A stretch of DNA of 64,000 bases from a virus. This document shows, one piece after another, positions 7,149 to 15,557 of the stretch. The notes below the pieces were generated by a model. That model worked only from the letters and a program-made list of their open reading frames with translations, did no database searches and was not told where the DNA came from. Made by a program: the position numbers and the translations under genes. Every line of letters begins with the position of its first letter. Within the stretch, counting starts at the first letter, position 1. The stretch spans positions 58,095 to 122,094 of the IMG/VR virus record IMGVR_UViG_3300023174_000077; one strand, 5' to 3'.

Positions 7149-8285
7149 CTTTTCTCTTTTTGGAATCCATTTTAAATCATATATATCTTTGCTAAAAAAA
7201 TTATCTAATTCTAATTTATTATACGGATTTTGGACTAAACCAGCCAATTTATTTAAATCTTTAACTTGCGATATTCTATACATTAATGAATATGGATCAG
7301 AAGATTTCTTTTTATCAACAATTTCTTCGAATAATTTTTTCCATAAGAATACTCTATAACCTGCTTTAATTTTTTCTTCTGATTTAGAAAATCCTGCTTC
7401 GTCATTATCAAAAAAGTATTGTATATCTACATTATTATTTTCCAATAAACTCATATTTGTATTTACACCAACAACACCCACAGAATTTGGATAAAATAAT
7501 GAATCTAAATAACCTTCAAATATAGTTATAGTTGATTCAAAATCAATATTTAATATATTAAAAAAAGAACTTAATTTATTGTAAATTAATAATTGATTTA
7601 AGTCAACACCTTCAATTTCATCTTCTGTTATATTATTTACCCAACGATAAAGTGTTTCAAAATTATAAATTTTAAAACTTCTATATCTTCCTGATTTTAA
7701 ATTTCTGGTTTGTATTCCTAGTATTTTATCATCTTTTCTATTTAATAAAACTATTACCCACTCATATTTATCTTCATTTAACCAATGTTTTGCTTGATAA
7801 ATATTTTTTGACATGTTATCTGTGATGCCTCTATCTAATAGATAAGTATGTGCAAAACCGCCTTTAATGATAGGTTTAAACTCTGTCAATACTGAATTTC
7901 CAGAATTAAATAATTTTTCTAAATCTGTAAGATTTAATAATTCGTCAAAATTAACTTCGGACATATCAGATTTATAATCTGATATGTTTACTGCATTTTT
8001 TAGGTATTCAATCATTTCTAATTTCTTACCTGGATCTATCATTATTTGAAATCTTTTGCATAAAGAGTTTAATGATGATTTATGACCACAATTAAAACAT
8101 TCAAAATGTAATGAATTAAAAAATACATTACCTCTTTTCTTAGAAGCGGAACGGGCTGAGTCTCCACATATTGGACATGAAAAATTAAATCTATTATCAT
8201 ACACGATAATATTTTTTCGGTTTGCTGAAGCGAAAGATTTATTTAGTATTTCTTGAACTAAAGTTTTTACATAATTTGTGTCCAT
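7128..8285 (-). CDS. DNA primase, T4 gp61-like
   Basis: 385 residues. The zinc ribbon CPIC (37-40) ... CFNC (63-66) is followed by GHKS. A TOPRIM core comes later: IFEGYLDSLFYPN (the glutamate strand) and QYFFDNDEAGFSKSEEK (the DxD strand). In T4, gp61 makes RNA primers with helicase gp41; no helicase gene is visible here. EGYLDSLFxPN with FDND is close to the gp61 pattern. The first codons MDTNYVKTLVQEIL form a plausible N-terminal helix. The gene stands alone on its strand with a divergent neighbour at 8338. Confidence 0.85.
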   Translation of the reverse strand: MDTNYVKTLVQEILNKSFASANRKNIIVYDNRFNFSCPICGDSARSASKKRGNVFFNSLHFECFNCGHKSSLNSLCKRFQIMIDPGKKLEMIEYLKNAVNISDYKSDMSEVNFDELLNLTDLEKLFNSGNSVLTEFKPIIKGGFAHTYLLDRGITDNMSKNIYQAKHWLNEDKYEWVIVLLNRKDDKILGIQTRNLKSGRYRSFKIYNFETLYRWVNNITEDEIEGVDLNQLLIYNKLSSFFNILNIDFESTITIFEGYLDSLFYPNSVGVVGVNTNMSLLENNNVDIQYFFDNDEAGFSKSEEKIKAGYRVFLWKKLFEEIVDKKKSSDPYSLMYRISQVKDLNKLAGLVQNPYNKLELDNFFSKDIYDLKWIPKREKKKWIKN

Positions 8286-8337
8286 AGAAAATTATATAAG
8301 TAAATAAATCTAAGTTGAATAAAATATATATAGTTAT

Positions 8338-9588
8338 ATGAAATACTTAATAGATTTTACTGAAATAAATGAATTAAAAAAATCATTTACTTATATAGAT
8401 AGAACTTCTACACCATATACTGAAAAGGGTGATTTAACACATTCTCGTTTTTCTGAATTTTCGTCAAAAAATAGTCAAGGATGGGAATTAATGGGTATGC
8501 AAGAAATAGATAAAGACGGATATGAAATTAGTGACAAATATATAAAATTTGATAAATTCAGTTATGAATATAATTTATCCGAACCAGAAGTCAATATAGT
8601 TAAGCATGTTATAACGGCTGCATTAGGTGAAATAGCAAATCAAAATTGGATAGATGCTTTTAAATTTGAATCTAATAAAGCTTATGCTACAATTTTATTG
8701 GGTAAAATAGGATTTGTATTTATAAAAGATAATCAAAGTAAGTATTTCACACCAATTTTAAGATATCCTAAGGGCAGAGAAGGAAATACATTTTGGTTAA
8801 ATGCTGAATTTGAAAAAGGTGAACAATGGGCTAAAACCGTTATTGTCACAAAACCAGATGTTTCCGATAATGAATTGGAACATAATGGTATAGCATTATT
8901 ACAAGCAACTTATAGAAAATTATGGGAAACTGAAAACGAAAAAAGAAGAAGGGAAGAAAGACCTTTATTGCCTGAAACTGCAATTAAAAAAGTGAATGCA
9001 GCTGCTTTTGTTAAATCAAATACAATAATTAGAAATACAGGTGAAAAACAATTTTTTATAGTATACGTTCAAGGTTCAAAATATAACCCAATTGATTTTG
9101 CTAGAAAAGCTTGTGGTGCTAATATTGAATTAACTTCATATACAAGAATTCCAACCACATTACCAGCATCAACTAAAAAAGAAAAAGATTCAAAAAAGAT
9201 AAATTATTTTTATTTTGATCCAAATGATGATCCAAAAAATCAATATTTGTTAAATAAATATAAGAATGATCCAGCACAATTAAAAATAGTTAAAGCAAGT
9301 ATTGATAGATTAAAACTTATCTTATATAAGGATAACAAGACAGAAAAATTTAAATATGCAGTTTTAAAACGTCCTTTAATTACTAAAAAAAGTTATCCTT
9401 ATAAAGAAATTGAAATAAGTGATCCTATGATAAAAGGAAAAGAAGTTAAATCAATCATTGAATTAAAATCTGGTGATAAATTAAGAATACCTGTTATTGA
9501 TGAAAAAAATCCTGGTAGAATTACATTTAATGAAGTGACTATCGGGCCAATAGATTCTAAAGATAATAAAAGAGTATCTGTATATTAA
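8338..9588 (+). CDS. Hypothetical protein, N-terminus partly tag-like
   Basis: 416 residues, not recognised. The start MKYLIDFTEINELKK shares MKYL-x-x-F with the tag family, but FTEINELKK departs from it. Mixed alpha/beta, very rich in Lys and Asn, with no signal peptide or transmembrane segment. A GRITFNEVTIGP strand and TKKSYPYKEIEISDP near the end suggest a beta-rich C-terminal domain. AAALGEIANQNWIDAFKFES in the first third looks helical. Upstream is an AAAATATATATA sequence near the ATG, a degenerate promoter motif. Probably a virion or packaged protein if the tag is real. Confidence 0.75.
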   Translation: MKYLIDFTEINELKKSFTYIDRTSTPYTEKGDLTHSRFSEFSSKNSQGWELMGMQEIDKDGYEISDKYIKFDKFSYEYNLSEPEVNIVKHVITAALGEIANQNWIDAFKFESNKAYATILLGKIGFVFIKDNQSKYFTPILRYPKGREGNTFWLNAEFEKGEQWAKTVIVTKPDVSDNELEHNGIALLQATYRKLWETENEKRRREERPLLPETAIKKVNAAAFVKSNTIIRNTGEKQFFIVYVQGSKYNPIDFARKACGANIELTSYTRIPTTLPASTKKEKDSKKINYFYFDPNDDPKNQYLLNKYKNDPAQLKIVKASIDRLKLILYKDNKTEKFKYAVLKRPLITKKSYPYKEIEISDPMIKGKEVKSIIELKSGDKLRIPVIDEKNPGRITFNEVTIGPIDSKDNKRVSVY

Positions 9589-10088
9589 TCCTTTAATATA
9601 TCATTAATTTTTTTATCACGCATATAAGCTGTTAAATTAAAATCAGGAAAATCATTAGCATATCTATTTTTATCTATTTTCATTACATTTTTGTAAATTG
9701 AGGCATGAAAATCGCTTAATGAAATTAATTCAAAATTATATTTGTAAAATTTTTGTGTTCTAGTTAATTCAGTTTGATAAAAAAAATCTTTGATTATAAC
9801 AGAATTACCGTTGTTTAAACAAAAAGAGAATAATTCTCTAAATTTTTTATTATGAGAGTTTCTATCAAAAGATGCCGAATTTTTTTGTAAAAAAGTATTT
9901 AATTCTATACAAAATATGCTATTTTGAAAATCAAAATTATTATATTCTCTAATAAATGGTTTAATGTTATGTTTAAGTATATCTTCTAATAAAAAATCAA
10001 ACAATAATTCATCAGTAAATGACATATTAAACATATATATACCACTATGTTTATCTAAATAATTTGCTATTTCTTTTGCTATATCCAT
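9585..10088 (-). CDS. Hypothetical protein of the polymerase operon
   Basis: About 167 residues, unknown. I chose ATG 10088 (MDIAKEIANYLDKHSG) because it starts 2 nt after the stop of the upstream gene. A longer form would overlap that gene by 25 bp. The sequence is alpha/beta with a run of aromatic residues (FNMSFTDELLFDFLLEDIL) and no known motif. It is the last gene of the minus-strand operon and overlaps the convergent gene at 8338-9588 by 4 bp. Confidence 0.7.
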   Translation of the reverse strand: MDIAKEIANYLDKHSGIYMFNMSFTDELLFDFLLEDILKHNIKPFIREYNNFDFQNSIFCIELNTFLQKNSASFDRNSHNKKFRELFSFCLNNGNSVIIKDFFYQTELTRTQKFYKYNFELISLSDFHASIYKNVMKIDKNRYANDFPDFNLTAYMRDKKINDILKD

Positions 10089-10090
10089 AG

Positions 10091-10375
10091 TTAATTTTTC
10101 TTTTCTGTAAACCAAATATCATTTGTATAATAATTCGAATATGTTGCTCCAAAATTAATATTTTCTTTCATACAAGTTTTATCCAAAAGTTTTTGAAGAG
10201 GGATATCTTCTTTATAATTGAATATTAATTTTGATAATTCTTTCTCTGCATTTTTTGCACTTATATTACCAACTGGTATTGTAAATTTTATAATTTTTGG
10301 ATTTTCTGAAATTATTTCAGATTTAATTTTCTTCTTCCAAAAAAAGTTTTTTAATTTTGTTAATAGTTTTTTCAT
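10091..10375 (-). CDS. Hypothetical small protein of the polymerase operon
   Basis: 94 residues, unknown. A basic N-terminal helix (KKLLTKLKNFFWKKK) precedes a short conserved-looking core, KIIKFTIPVGNISAKNAEKE, then a polar C-terminus. It begins 2 nt after the upstream gene ends, so it is translationally coupled. The amphipathic basic helix could bind DNA or membrane; no evidence distinguishes them. Confidence 0.7.
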   Translation of the reverse strand: MKKLLTKLKNFFWKKKIKSEIISENPKIIKFTIPVGNISAKNAEKELSKLIFNYKEDIPLQKLLDKTCMKENINFGATYSNYYTNDIWFTEKKN

Positions 10376-10377
10376 AG

Positions 10378-10611
10378 TTATTTATACAATTGTTCCACAA
10401 TATATTCAGAATACTCTATAGATGTATCTATTTGATTGCTAATATAGTTTATATAATACATACTATATTCAAAAGTTTTATATGCCTCTGTTTCTTCCAT
10501 TTCTAATGGTATATATTCTGTGTCGTTTAATATAGCATCAATTTTCCTATCTCTATTTATGATAGTCATTTCTCTTTCAACCTCACCCATAGTGGCTGGG
10601 TCTATGCTCAT
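10378..10611 (-). CDS. Small paralogue A, NRDRKIDxIL family, directly after polymerase
   Basis: About 77 residues. I place the start at ATG 10611 (MSIDPATMGEVE), 1 nt past the polymerase stop TAG (10613-10615). An ORF start at 10713 would overlap polymerase by 100 bp. It contains IINRDRKIDAIL ... EMEETEAYK, the block shared with the proteins at 13528 and 13874. The C-terminal half is rich in Tyr and Ile. No database family comes to mind. Conserved placement next to polymerase and clamp genes suggests a replication-linked accessory role. Confidence 0.7.
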   Translation of the reverse strand: MSIDPATMGEVEREMTIINRDRKIDAILNDTEYIPLEMEETEAYKTFEYSMYYINYISNQIDTSIEYSEYIVEQLYK

Positions 10612-10612
10612 A

Positions 10613-12034
10613 CTATATTTCCCAGTCATCCCATTTTTGGTTGTTAAAGTCTTCATCGGAATAGTCTTCTTCTTCATTTTCTTTTTGTTTTTTCTTTTGT
10701 AAAGAACTACCAAATATATCTAATACAACAGAAAGTCGTTTTGTTATTTCTGGAAGTCCCAATGGTTCGATAATAGAATTAATTGGTGATAAAATACACT
10801 TATCAAATTGTTCATCTAAATCAATTTCAGGAGCAAATTCAATAGGATAAGAACCACGATTAAATGCAAATACAGAATTCATTTTTTTATCTTTGCAGTA
10901 ATAATACTTAATTTTAGAACCTGATTTTAAAAATTCATATTTAAATTGTAAATCTTTATTTCTATGTAATAACCAATTATAATACGCTGATGCTTTTACT
11001 GCAAAATGTGCTCCATTTACAAATACTAATTTATTTTTATCATCTAAAACTTTTTCATTATAATTAGAACAAGAAGATTGCATACTGATTTCATCAATCC
11101 GATCAGGTACACATAAATCAAATTCTTTTTTAAGATTTTTAACCAATTTGAGCAATTCACGAATGTTAAATGTATCTGGATGACTAAATAAATATTTAAT
11201 GATGTCCACAATTTTATCTCTTGCAAAAGATGGAGTTGATCTTCTAACAAGTTCAACACCTTTTGGATAAATATAATTTAATCTTTCATATGGGATGCCA
11301 TCTTCAAATACAATATGTTGAATATATTTCTTTTTAGCAATATAAATAACTGATTCGCTAATTCTTTCTAATTCAAAATCTTCTTTATTTGAAACGCCAT
11401 AACTTTCAGCATATTCTTCTAAACATTTTTTGAAATATCCAGCATATCTATAATAGTCAAGACCATGTATAAAATCTAATTCATGAGCCCAATTCCATTT
11501 AAGTTTTTCTTCTAAATTATTATCTTTAATAAAAGTTTCAAAATTACGATTTTTAATCCATTTACCATCAACGATAAACATATCTATATCTTCAATATTT
11601 TGTATATCTTCTAATTTAGAATAAACACCTAAACAATTTGGATTATCTGATGCAATTTCTTCTCTACCATGTAGAATTATATGAGCTTTTGTTATTTTAT
11701 TTAAATTGGAAAAGAAAAGATTTTTCCAATCTGAATGTGTAATAGCTGGTTTGAATGATACGAATAAACTATCAGTATCTGCATAAATACTAACTGGTTC
11801 TTTTTTTTCGTTAATTTGTTTTATATTTCTAATACAAATCTTTTTATGTAATTCGGTATCATTATGCCATTGATTATACCAATAATCTTCATTAACACGA
11901 TTCATAGTTTTTGTTAAATCTCTACCTTGAGCCGTAATTGAAGAAGCCACATGATTATTAAACAAGACGAAATAGGACGCAGCGAAGGCGCCATATGATC
12001 CATTCAATACTAATTTTAGTTTTATTACCCCCAA
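10613..12034 (-). CDS. DNA polymerase, family B (gp43-like), C-terminal part from motif B
   Basis: The frame opens just after a TAG and first offers TTG at 12034. It starts inside motif B (KLVLNGSYGAFA) and continues through motif C YADTDS (residues 84-89), KKKYIQ, PKGVELVRRSTPSFARD, and a C-terminal tail (GSSLQKKKQKENEEEDYSDED) that would carry the clamp-binding peptide. The thumb and the end of the palm are intact. The exonuclease domain and motif A are absent and appear nowhere else in the window. The helix that should precede motif B is encoded just upstream (12054-12161), beyond a hairpin with a stop. So this is either a split gene, a bypass-decoded gene, or a broken copy. The polymerase identity itself is firm. 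Confidence 0.9.
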   Translation of the reverse strand: MGVIKLKLVLNGSYGAFAASYFVLFNNHVASSITAQGRDLTKTMNRVNEDYWYNQWHNDTELHKKICIRNIKQINEKKEPVSIYADTDSLFVSFKPAITHSDWKNLFFSNLNKITKAHIILHGREEIASDNPNCLGVYSKLEDIQNIEDIDMFIVDGKWIKNRNFETFIKDNNLEEKLKWNWAHELDFIHGLDYYRYAGYFKKCLEEYAESYGVSNKEDFELERISESVIYIAKKKYIQHIVFEDGIPYERLNYIYPKGVELVRRSTPSFARDKIVDIIKYLFSHPDTFNIRELLKLVKNLKKEFDLCVPDRIDEISMQSSCSNYNEKVLDDKNKLVFVNGAHFAVKASAYYNWLLHRNKDLQFKYEFLKSGSKIKYYYCKDKKMNSVFAFNRGSYPIEFAPEIDLDEQFDKCILSPINSIIEPLGLPEITKRLSVVLDIFGSSLQKKKQKENEEEDYSDEDFNNQKWDDWEI

Positions 12035-12053
12035 CTAATTTTTTAGTTGGGGG
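12028..12053 (-). other. Perfect hairpin inserted in polymerase motif B region
   Basis: CCCCCAACTAA-aaaa-TTAGTTGGGGG on the minus strand: 11 bp with a 4-nt loop, including five G-C pairs in a region otherwise nearly all A-T. It lies between the codons for ...YYNALQLAL (ending 12060) and KLVLNGSYG (starting 12016). The intervening 43 nt contain TAA and TAG stops and shift the frame. A terminator is possible in either orientation, but no long U-tract follows. Position, stem-loop and stop resemble the T4 gene 60 bypass element. Confidence 0.75.
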
Positions 12054-12161
12054 TTAAAAAAGAGCGAGCTGTAAGGCATTATAATAATCTGCCTCTTTTT
12101 TCAACTCGCTCGCTTTATTTTTTAGTGACTCTAATTCAATTAATTTTTCTTCTTTTGTCAT
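12054..12161 (-). CDS. Polymerase fragment: helix preceding motif B
   Basis: 35 codons from ATG 12161: MTKEEKLIELESLKNKASEL, then KKEADYYNALQLALF and TAA. In family B polymerases a charged helix ending in a Q-[ML]-A-[LI]-K pattern runs directly into motif B, so this reads as the missing lead-in to KLVLNGSYG downstream. The same frame stays open upstream to at least 12239 (ending ITPYDFFNNFLTKIYTIS before the Met), where it runs into the homing endonuclease gene on the other strand. That suggests the endonuclease replaced or displaced the rest of the N-terminal half. As an isolated 35-mer it would make no sense. Confidence 0.7.
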   Translation of the reverse strand: MTKEEKLIELESLKNKASELKKEADYYNALQLALF

Positions 12162-12235
12162 AGATATTGTATAGATTTTTGTTAAAAAGTTGTTAAAAAA
12201 GTCGTAGGGCGTTATGATAATTTTATATATAATAT

Positions 12236-13000
12236 ATGAAAGAAAATAAATATTATATTTATGCCTATTTAGATCCTTCTAAACCAATTCAAAAAACTTA
12301 TGAAGATTTTTCATTAATATATGAACCTTTTTATATAGGTAAAGGTAAAGAAGGTAGAAAATTAGTTCATTTAAAAGATTATAAATTAAAAAATAAAACG
12401 CATTTGTCTAATAAAATTTTAAGCATAAGGAATAATGGTTTAGAACCATTTATAGTGGAATTATATGATAATTTATCAGAAGAAGAGTCTTTAATTATTG
12501 AAAAAAACTTAATTTCTATTATAGGTAGAAGAATACTAAAATCAGGTCCTCTTGTAAATATAACTGATGGTGGTGAGGGTGTTTCTGGGCTTAAACATAC
12601 ATTCGAATCTAGAATTAAAATGTCAAATAAAGGCGAAAATCATCCAAATTGGAATAAGAAACTATCAGAAACAACTTGTAAGAAAATATCAGAAAAATTA
12701 AAATTAAATAATCCTATGAAAAATCCAGAAATTTCTGAAAAAGTAAGATTAAAAAATATAGGAAGAACTCCTTGGAATAAAGGTTTATCCACACCAAAAG
12801 ATATTTGTAAAAAATTAAGCGATAAAAAAATAAAATATTTTAATATACAATTAATATCAAAGAAAGATAATACAATACAAACATTTTATAGTATATATGA
12901 TGTTATGTCTTTTTTAGGAAAATGCTATCGTTCAGTCTATTTATACCTTCAAAAAAACGAATCCAAAGATTATTTTATCAAATATGAAATAAAAAACTGA
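12236..13000 (+). CDS. GIY-YIG homing endonuclease
   Basis: 254 residues. The GIY-YIG core is YYIYAYLDP (residues 6-14) and EPFYIGKGKEGR (~31-42). It is followed by LSEEESLIIEKNLI, and by NUMOD3-type DNA-binding repeats: NHPNWNKKLSE, NNPMKNPEIS and GRTPWNKGLS. A C-terminal segment, FYSIYDVMSFLGKCYRSVY, resembles a helix-turn-helix NUMOD. It lies on the strand opposite the replication operon, between a polymerase fragment and an unknown gene. Such enzymes cut an uninterrupted allele and spread by repair. The adjoining interruption in polymerase motif B is the obvious candidate target site. Confidence 0.92.
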   Translation: MKENKYYIYAYLDPSKPIQKTYEDFSLIYEPFYIGKGKEGRKLVHLKDYKLKNKTHLSNKILSIRNNGLEPFIVELYDNLSEEESLIIEKNLISIIGRRILKSGPLVNITDGGEGVSGLKHTFESRIKMSNKGENHPNWNKKLSETTCKKISEKLKLNNPMKNPEISEKVRLKNIGRTPWNKGLSTPKDICKKLSDKKIKYFNIQLISKKDNTIQTFYSIYDVMSFLGKCYRSVYLYLQKNESKDYFIKYEIKN

Positions 13001-13003
13001 AAA

Positions 13004-13504
13004 TTATTCGTGAAGATTGACTGGAGTTCTCATTTCAGTAATAGGTATTTCAACATTTTCAATTTCAAATAAGTCTTTTAAGGCAGATTGATAGTTGGTA
13101 AATAAATTTAATTTTGTAAATTTGGATGAAATTTGCCATAATGGAGTTTTATTGTTATTTAATACTAAAGAATCAGAAGTCATATTTAAATTTTTGAATT
13201 TACCTTTTGGTGAAATATAACCTATTTTTTCTGGCATAATTAAATCTCCTAAATGTTGTTTTAAAATATAATAATTTCCAGTAAATAATACTTCATATTG
13301 ATTATTTTCCCCAATTCTAATTTTTTCTATTATAGCCATGTAGATTTTTCTTTTACCATCTTCAAAAGGATTGCTTAAAATAAAAACACAACCACCTTTA
13401 ATTGGATCACTTGAAGCGATGTGCATTGGTTTAAATGGATGTTTTGATTTATAAAGATGTTTATAATTTTCGTTAAATATGTCGTAATTAATTAAATAAT
13501 ACAT
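13004..13504 (-). CDS. Hypothetical protein, weakly tag-like N-terminus
   Basis: 166 residues, unknown. MYYLINYDIFNENYK loosely fits the tag pattern (M-x-Y-L-x-x-[FY]-x-x-F). The rest is beta-rich: GGCVFILSNPFEDGKRKIYM, QYEVLFTGNYYIL, KIGYISPKGKFKNL. No catalytic motif is recognisable. It lies 23 bp downstream of paralogue B and is separated from the polymerase remnants by the homing endonuclease. Confidence 0.65.
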   Translation of the reverse strand: MYYLINYDIFNENYKHLYKSKHPFKPMHIASSDPIKGGCVFILSNPFEDGKRKIYMAIIEKIRIGENNQYEVLFTGNYYILKQHLGDLIMPEKIGYISPKGKFKNLNMTSDSLVLNNNKTPLWQISSKFTKLNLFTNYQSALKDLFEIENVEIPITEMRTPVNLHE

Positions 13505-13527
13505 AAAGTATATATTATAGATGAAAA

Positions 13528-13857
13528 TTAATCTTCTTTAGTTTTATCATCGTATTTAAAATCTAAATAAAATAATTTACCACTTGGGCCTGACATTGGT
13601 TTTTTTATTGAGTTTAAATACTCTTTATATTCTTCTGTATCTTCTATTTTTAATTCTTCATAAGGATCATCAAATAGAATTGAATCTATTTTTCTATCCC
13701 TATTTATTGCTATAACTTTATTTTTAGCAATTTCTAATAATTTGGAATCACCATCTGCAATTGTTGATGCTGCAACTTTCCTAACAATAGGTAATATACT
13801 TGAAAATGAGCTATTTGTTGCGGTAAGTGTATTTGTCGGAGTATTTGATATTAGCAT
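13528..13857 (-). CDS. Small paralogue B, NRDRKIDxIL family
   Basis: 109 residues. The central block VIAINRDRKIDSILFDD ... ELKIEDTEEYKEYL matches paralogues A (10378) and C (13874). The N-terminus is low complexity (Ser/Thr/Asn), and the C-terminal tail is charged (DFKYDDKTKED). It starts 16 bp after paralogue C ends, in the clamp operon. Function is unknown. Confidence 0.75.
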   Translation of the reverse strand: MLISNTPTNTLTATNSSFSSILPIVRKVAASTIADGDSKLLEIAKNKVIAINRDRKIDSILFDDPYEELKIEDTEEYKEYLNSIKKPMSGPSGKLFYLDFKYDDKTKED

Positions 13858-13873
13858 ATTCTGTTATACAATT

Positions 13874-14185
13874 TTACAAGCTTCTTCCATCTTTTTTCCA
13901 TTTTTTTTGATTTTCCTCCGATAATCTCTTATATTCATCAGTATCTTCTATATTTGTTGCTGTAAAATCTTTATCATATAATATAGAATCAATTTTCCCT
14001 TCTCTATTTTTAGCAGTTATACTTGCAGCAAAATTATCAAACATTATAGTATTTAGGATATCTTTATCAATTTCTTCTTGAAATATTCTTGCGAGTTCCG
14101 TTTCAACATCTATACCACAATTTTGTTTTATATCATCTATTTCTTCTCTTGTAATCGAAGCTGTTATTCCTAAAATATTATTCAT
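13874..14185 (-). CDS. Small paralogue C, NRDRKIDxIL family
   Basis: About 103 residues. The start ATG 14185 (MNNILGITASITREEID) overlaps the clamp stop by 8 bp (ATGAATAA), implying translational coupling. The shared block here reads TAKNREGKIDSILYDKD ... NIEDTDEYKRL. The N-terminal half is helical and acidic (DVETELARIFQEEIDKDIL). The tight linkage to the clamp gene suggests a function at the fork or a clamp-associated regulator; this is inference. Confidence 0.75.
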   Translation of the reverse strand: MNNILGITASITREEIDDIKQNCGIDVETELARIFQEEIDKDILNTIMFDNFAASITAKNREGKIDSILYDKDFTATNIEDTDEYKRLSEENQKKWKKDGRSL

Positions 14186-14966
14186 CGTCATCATCAAATG
14201 TTTGTTCGAAAGATAACATCAAATTAGATATATTATCTTTTACTAAAATAAATGTTTCAAACATATAGAAATCAATTAAATCCATATCATCATTTATGTT
14301 TGAAAGGTATTTTTTATTAAATACTATTTTTTGATTAATTGAAGAATCAATTTCCCCAACCAAAAGTTCCCATTTAGAAGTTTCGCTTGCTGTTATTTTT
14401 CCATCTTCGATATCAATAGATAAAATCTTTTCTTCTGAATCAATTGCCGATAGTTTCTTAATATCATGAAAATCTCTTTTTGTAATTTGAAAATTATAAT
14501 TAGCATTATCTATATCTGTCCTAGCTTCAATTGCATCTGAATTTAAATCTCTAATTAAAGAATCTTCACCACCAATAGAATTTATTTTTAATTTACCATT
14601 TGTGAATTGAGAAGAACGAATTTGCATTACATCGGCATTATCATTATGTGGTTTATATATGATATCCATTTTAACTTGTGTATCAATGTTAAAAAATTTG
14701 AGACTTTTAATTAATTTTGGAGCATTGACTATGATAAAATCAAATATAGATTCTTCATTAAAATTATCAAAATAATTTATAGTTGGTAATATATAAGATT
14801 TTAAAGCCAAAACTGCTGAATCATTGGCTTTCATGGAATACATTAAAATTTTATCAGATTCTATTTTAAGTTTTACAACAGGATTTATATTTGATAAATC
14901 TTGAATTTTATTTATAAAATCTGGAAAATAACGCTTATTTAAGTTAATTGACATTTTTTTACTCAT
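14178..14966 (-). CDS. Sliding clamp, T4 gp45-like
   Basis: 262 residues, slightly longer than T4 gp45 (228). The N-terminal LNKRYFPDFINKIQDLSNIN, KLKIESDKILMYSMKANDSA, YNFQITKRDFHDIKKLSAID and the final DLIDFYMFETFILVKDN, with an acidic C-terminus (TFDDDDE), follow the beta-alpha-beta repeats of phage trimeric clamps. It would tether polymerase to DNA and, in T4-type phages, activate late transcription with gp55/gp33-type factors. The clamp loader subunit is at 62265-63242. Identification rests on overall pattern and operon context, not on a strict motif. Confidence 0.75.
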   Translation of the reverse strand: MSKKMSINLNKRYFPDFINKIQDLSNINPVVKLKIESDKILMYSMKANDSAVLALKSYILPTINYFDNFNEESIFDFIIVNAPKLIKSLKFFNIDTQVKMDIIYKPHNDNADVMQIRSSQFTNGKLKINSIGGEDSLIRDLNSDAIEARTDIDNANYNFQITKRDFHDIKKLSAIDSEEKILSIDIEDGKITASETSKWELLVGEIDSSINQKIVFNKKYLSNINDDMDLIDFYMFETFILVKDNISNLMLSFEQTFDDDDE

Positions 14967-14995
14967 GCAATTTATATTATTAAGTAATTAAATGT

Positions 14996-15511
14996 TTAAT
15001 TCTTTGATAGAAAATTGTATAACTCAATTGTATTCTTTACTTGATAGCCAATATCACTTAATAATTTAACTAATGATCTTAAATGTTCTATATGTGTTTC
15101 GATTAATTCGGTTGCTCTTTTAGCTTCTACTAAGTGTCCGTCTATTATAGATGTCATATGACTATTTGAAACTTTACCATTAACATTTAATGCTGATTTA
15201 CCAAGAGCATACCAAACAATTTTATCTTGTTCTTGTCTTTTATATTTAACTTTTTCTTTGGAAAGTTTTTGTAAAAAAACTGCAATTTCATTTTGTAATC
15301 TTTCTCTATGAACTAATGCATCAACCTGTAAATCAACTATTTTTTGTGCATTTTCTGAATTATATTGCAATTTAGCAATTTCTAAAATTGGTTGTATATC
15401 CCTTGTCCATTCTTCTCTTTTAACAGTGAAAAATTCCTCCATTCGATTATTAGATTCCTCTTTTTTGGCAATAGCTTCTAATTCTTCTTTTTCGTATAGG
15501 GTAAATGACAT
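14996..15511 (-). CDS. UvsY-like recombination mediator (tentative)
   Basis: 171 residues, almost entirely helical. EEWTRDIQPILEIAKLQYNS, then RLQNEIAVFLQKLSKEKVKY with many basic residues, and the closing HLRSLVKLLSDIGYQVKNTI match the layout of T4 UvsY (a charged helix, then a hydrophobic helix ending in a G-[FY]-x-[IV]-K pattern). UvsY loads UvsX on gp32-coated ssDNA. UvsW is encoded at the left edge of the window, supporting a T4-type recombination system. It is first in the replication operon, with a TTTAAATATATA-like sequence upstream of the start. Confidence 0.5.
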   Translation of the reverse strand: MSFTLYEKEELEAIAKKEESNNRMEEFFTVKREEWTRDIQPILEIAKLQYNSENAQKIVDLQVDALVHRERLQNEIAVFLQKLSKEKVKYKRQEQDKIVWYALGKSALNVNGKVSNSHMTSIIDGHLVEAKRATELIETHIEHLRSLVKLLSDIGYQVKNTIELYNFLSKN

Positions 15512-15557
15512 AAAATTTTTATTTTTATATATTTAAATTATTTATTGTTGCGGAAAA

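Noticed and set aside
12028-12053. Hairpin as part of a group I/II intron or an intein boundary
   Set aside because: The gap is only 43 nt, far too small for a self-splicing intron, and no intein motifs (N-terminal Cys, C-terminal HN) flank the polymerase pieces.
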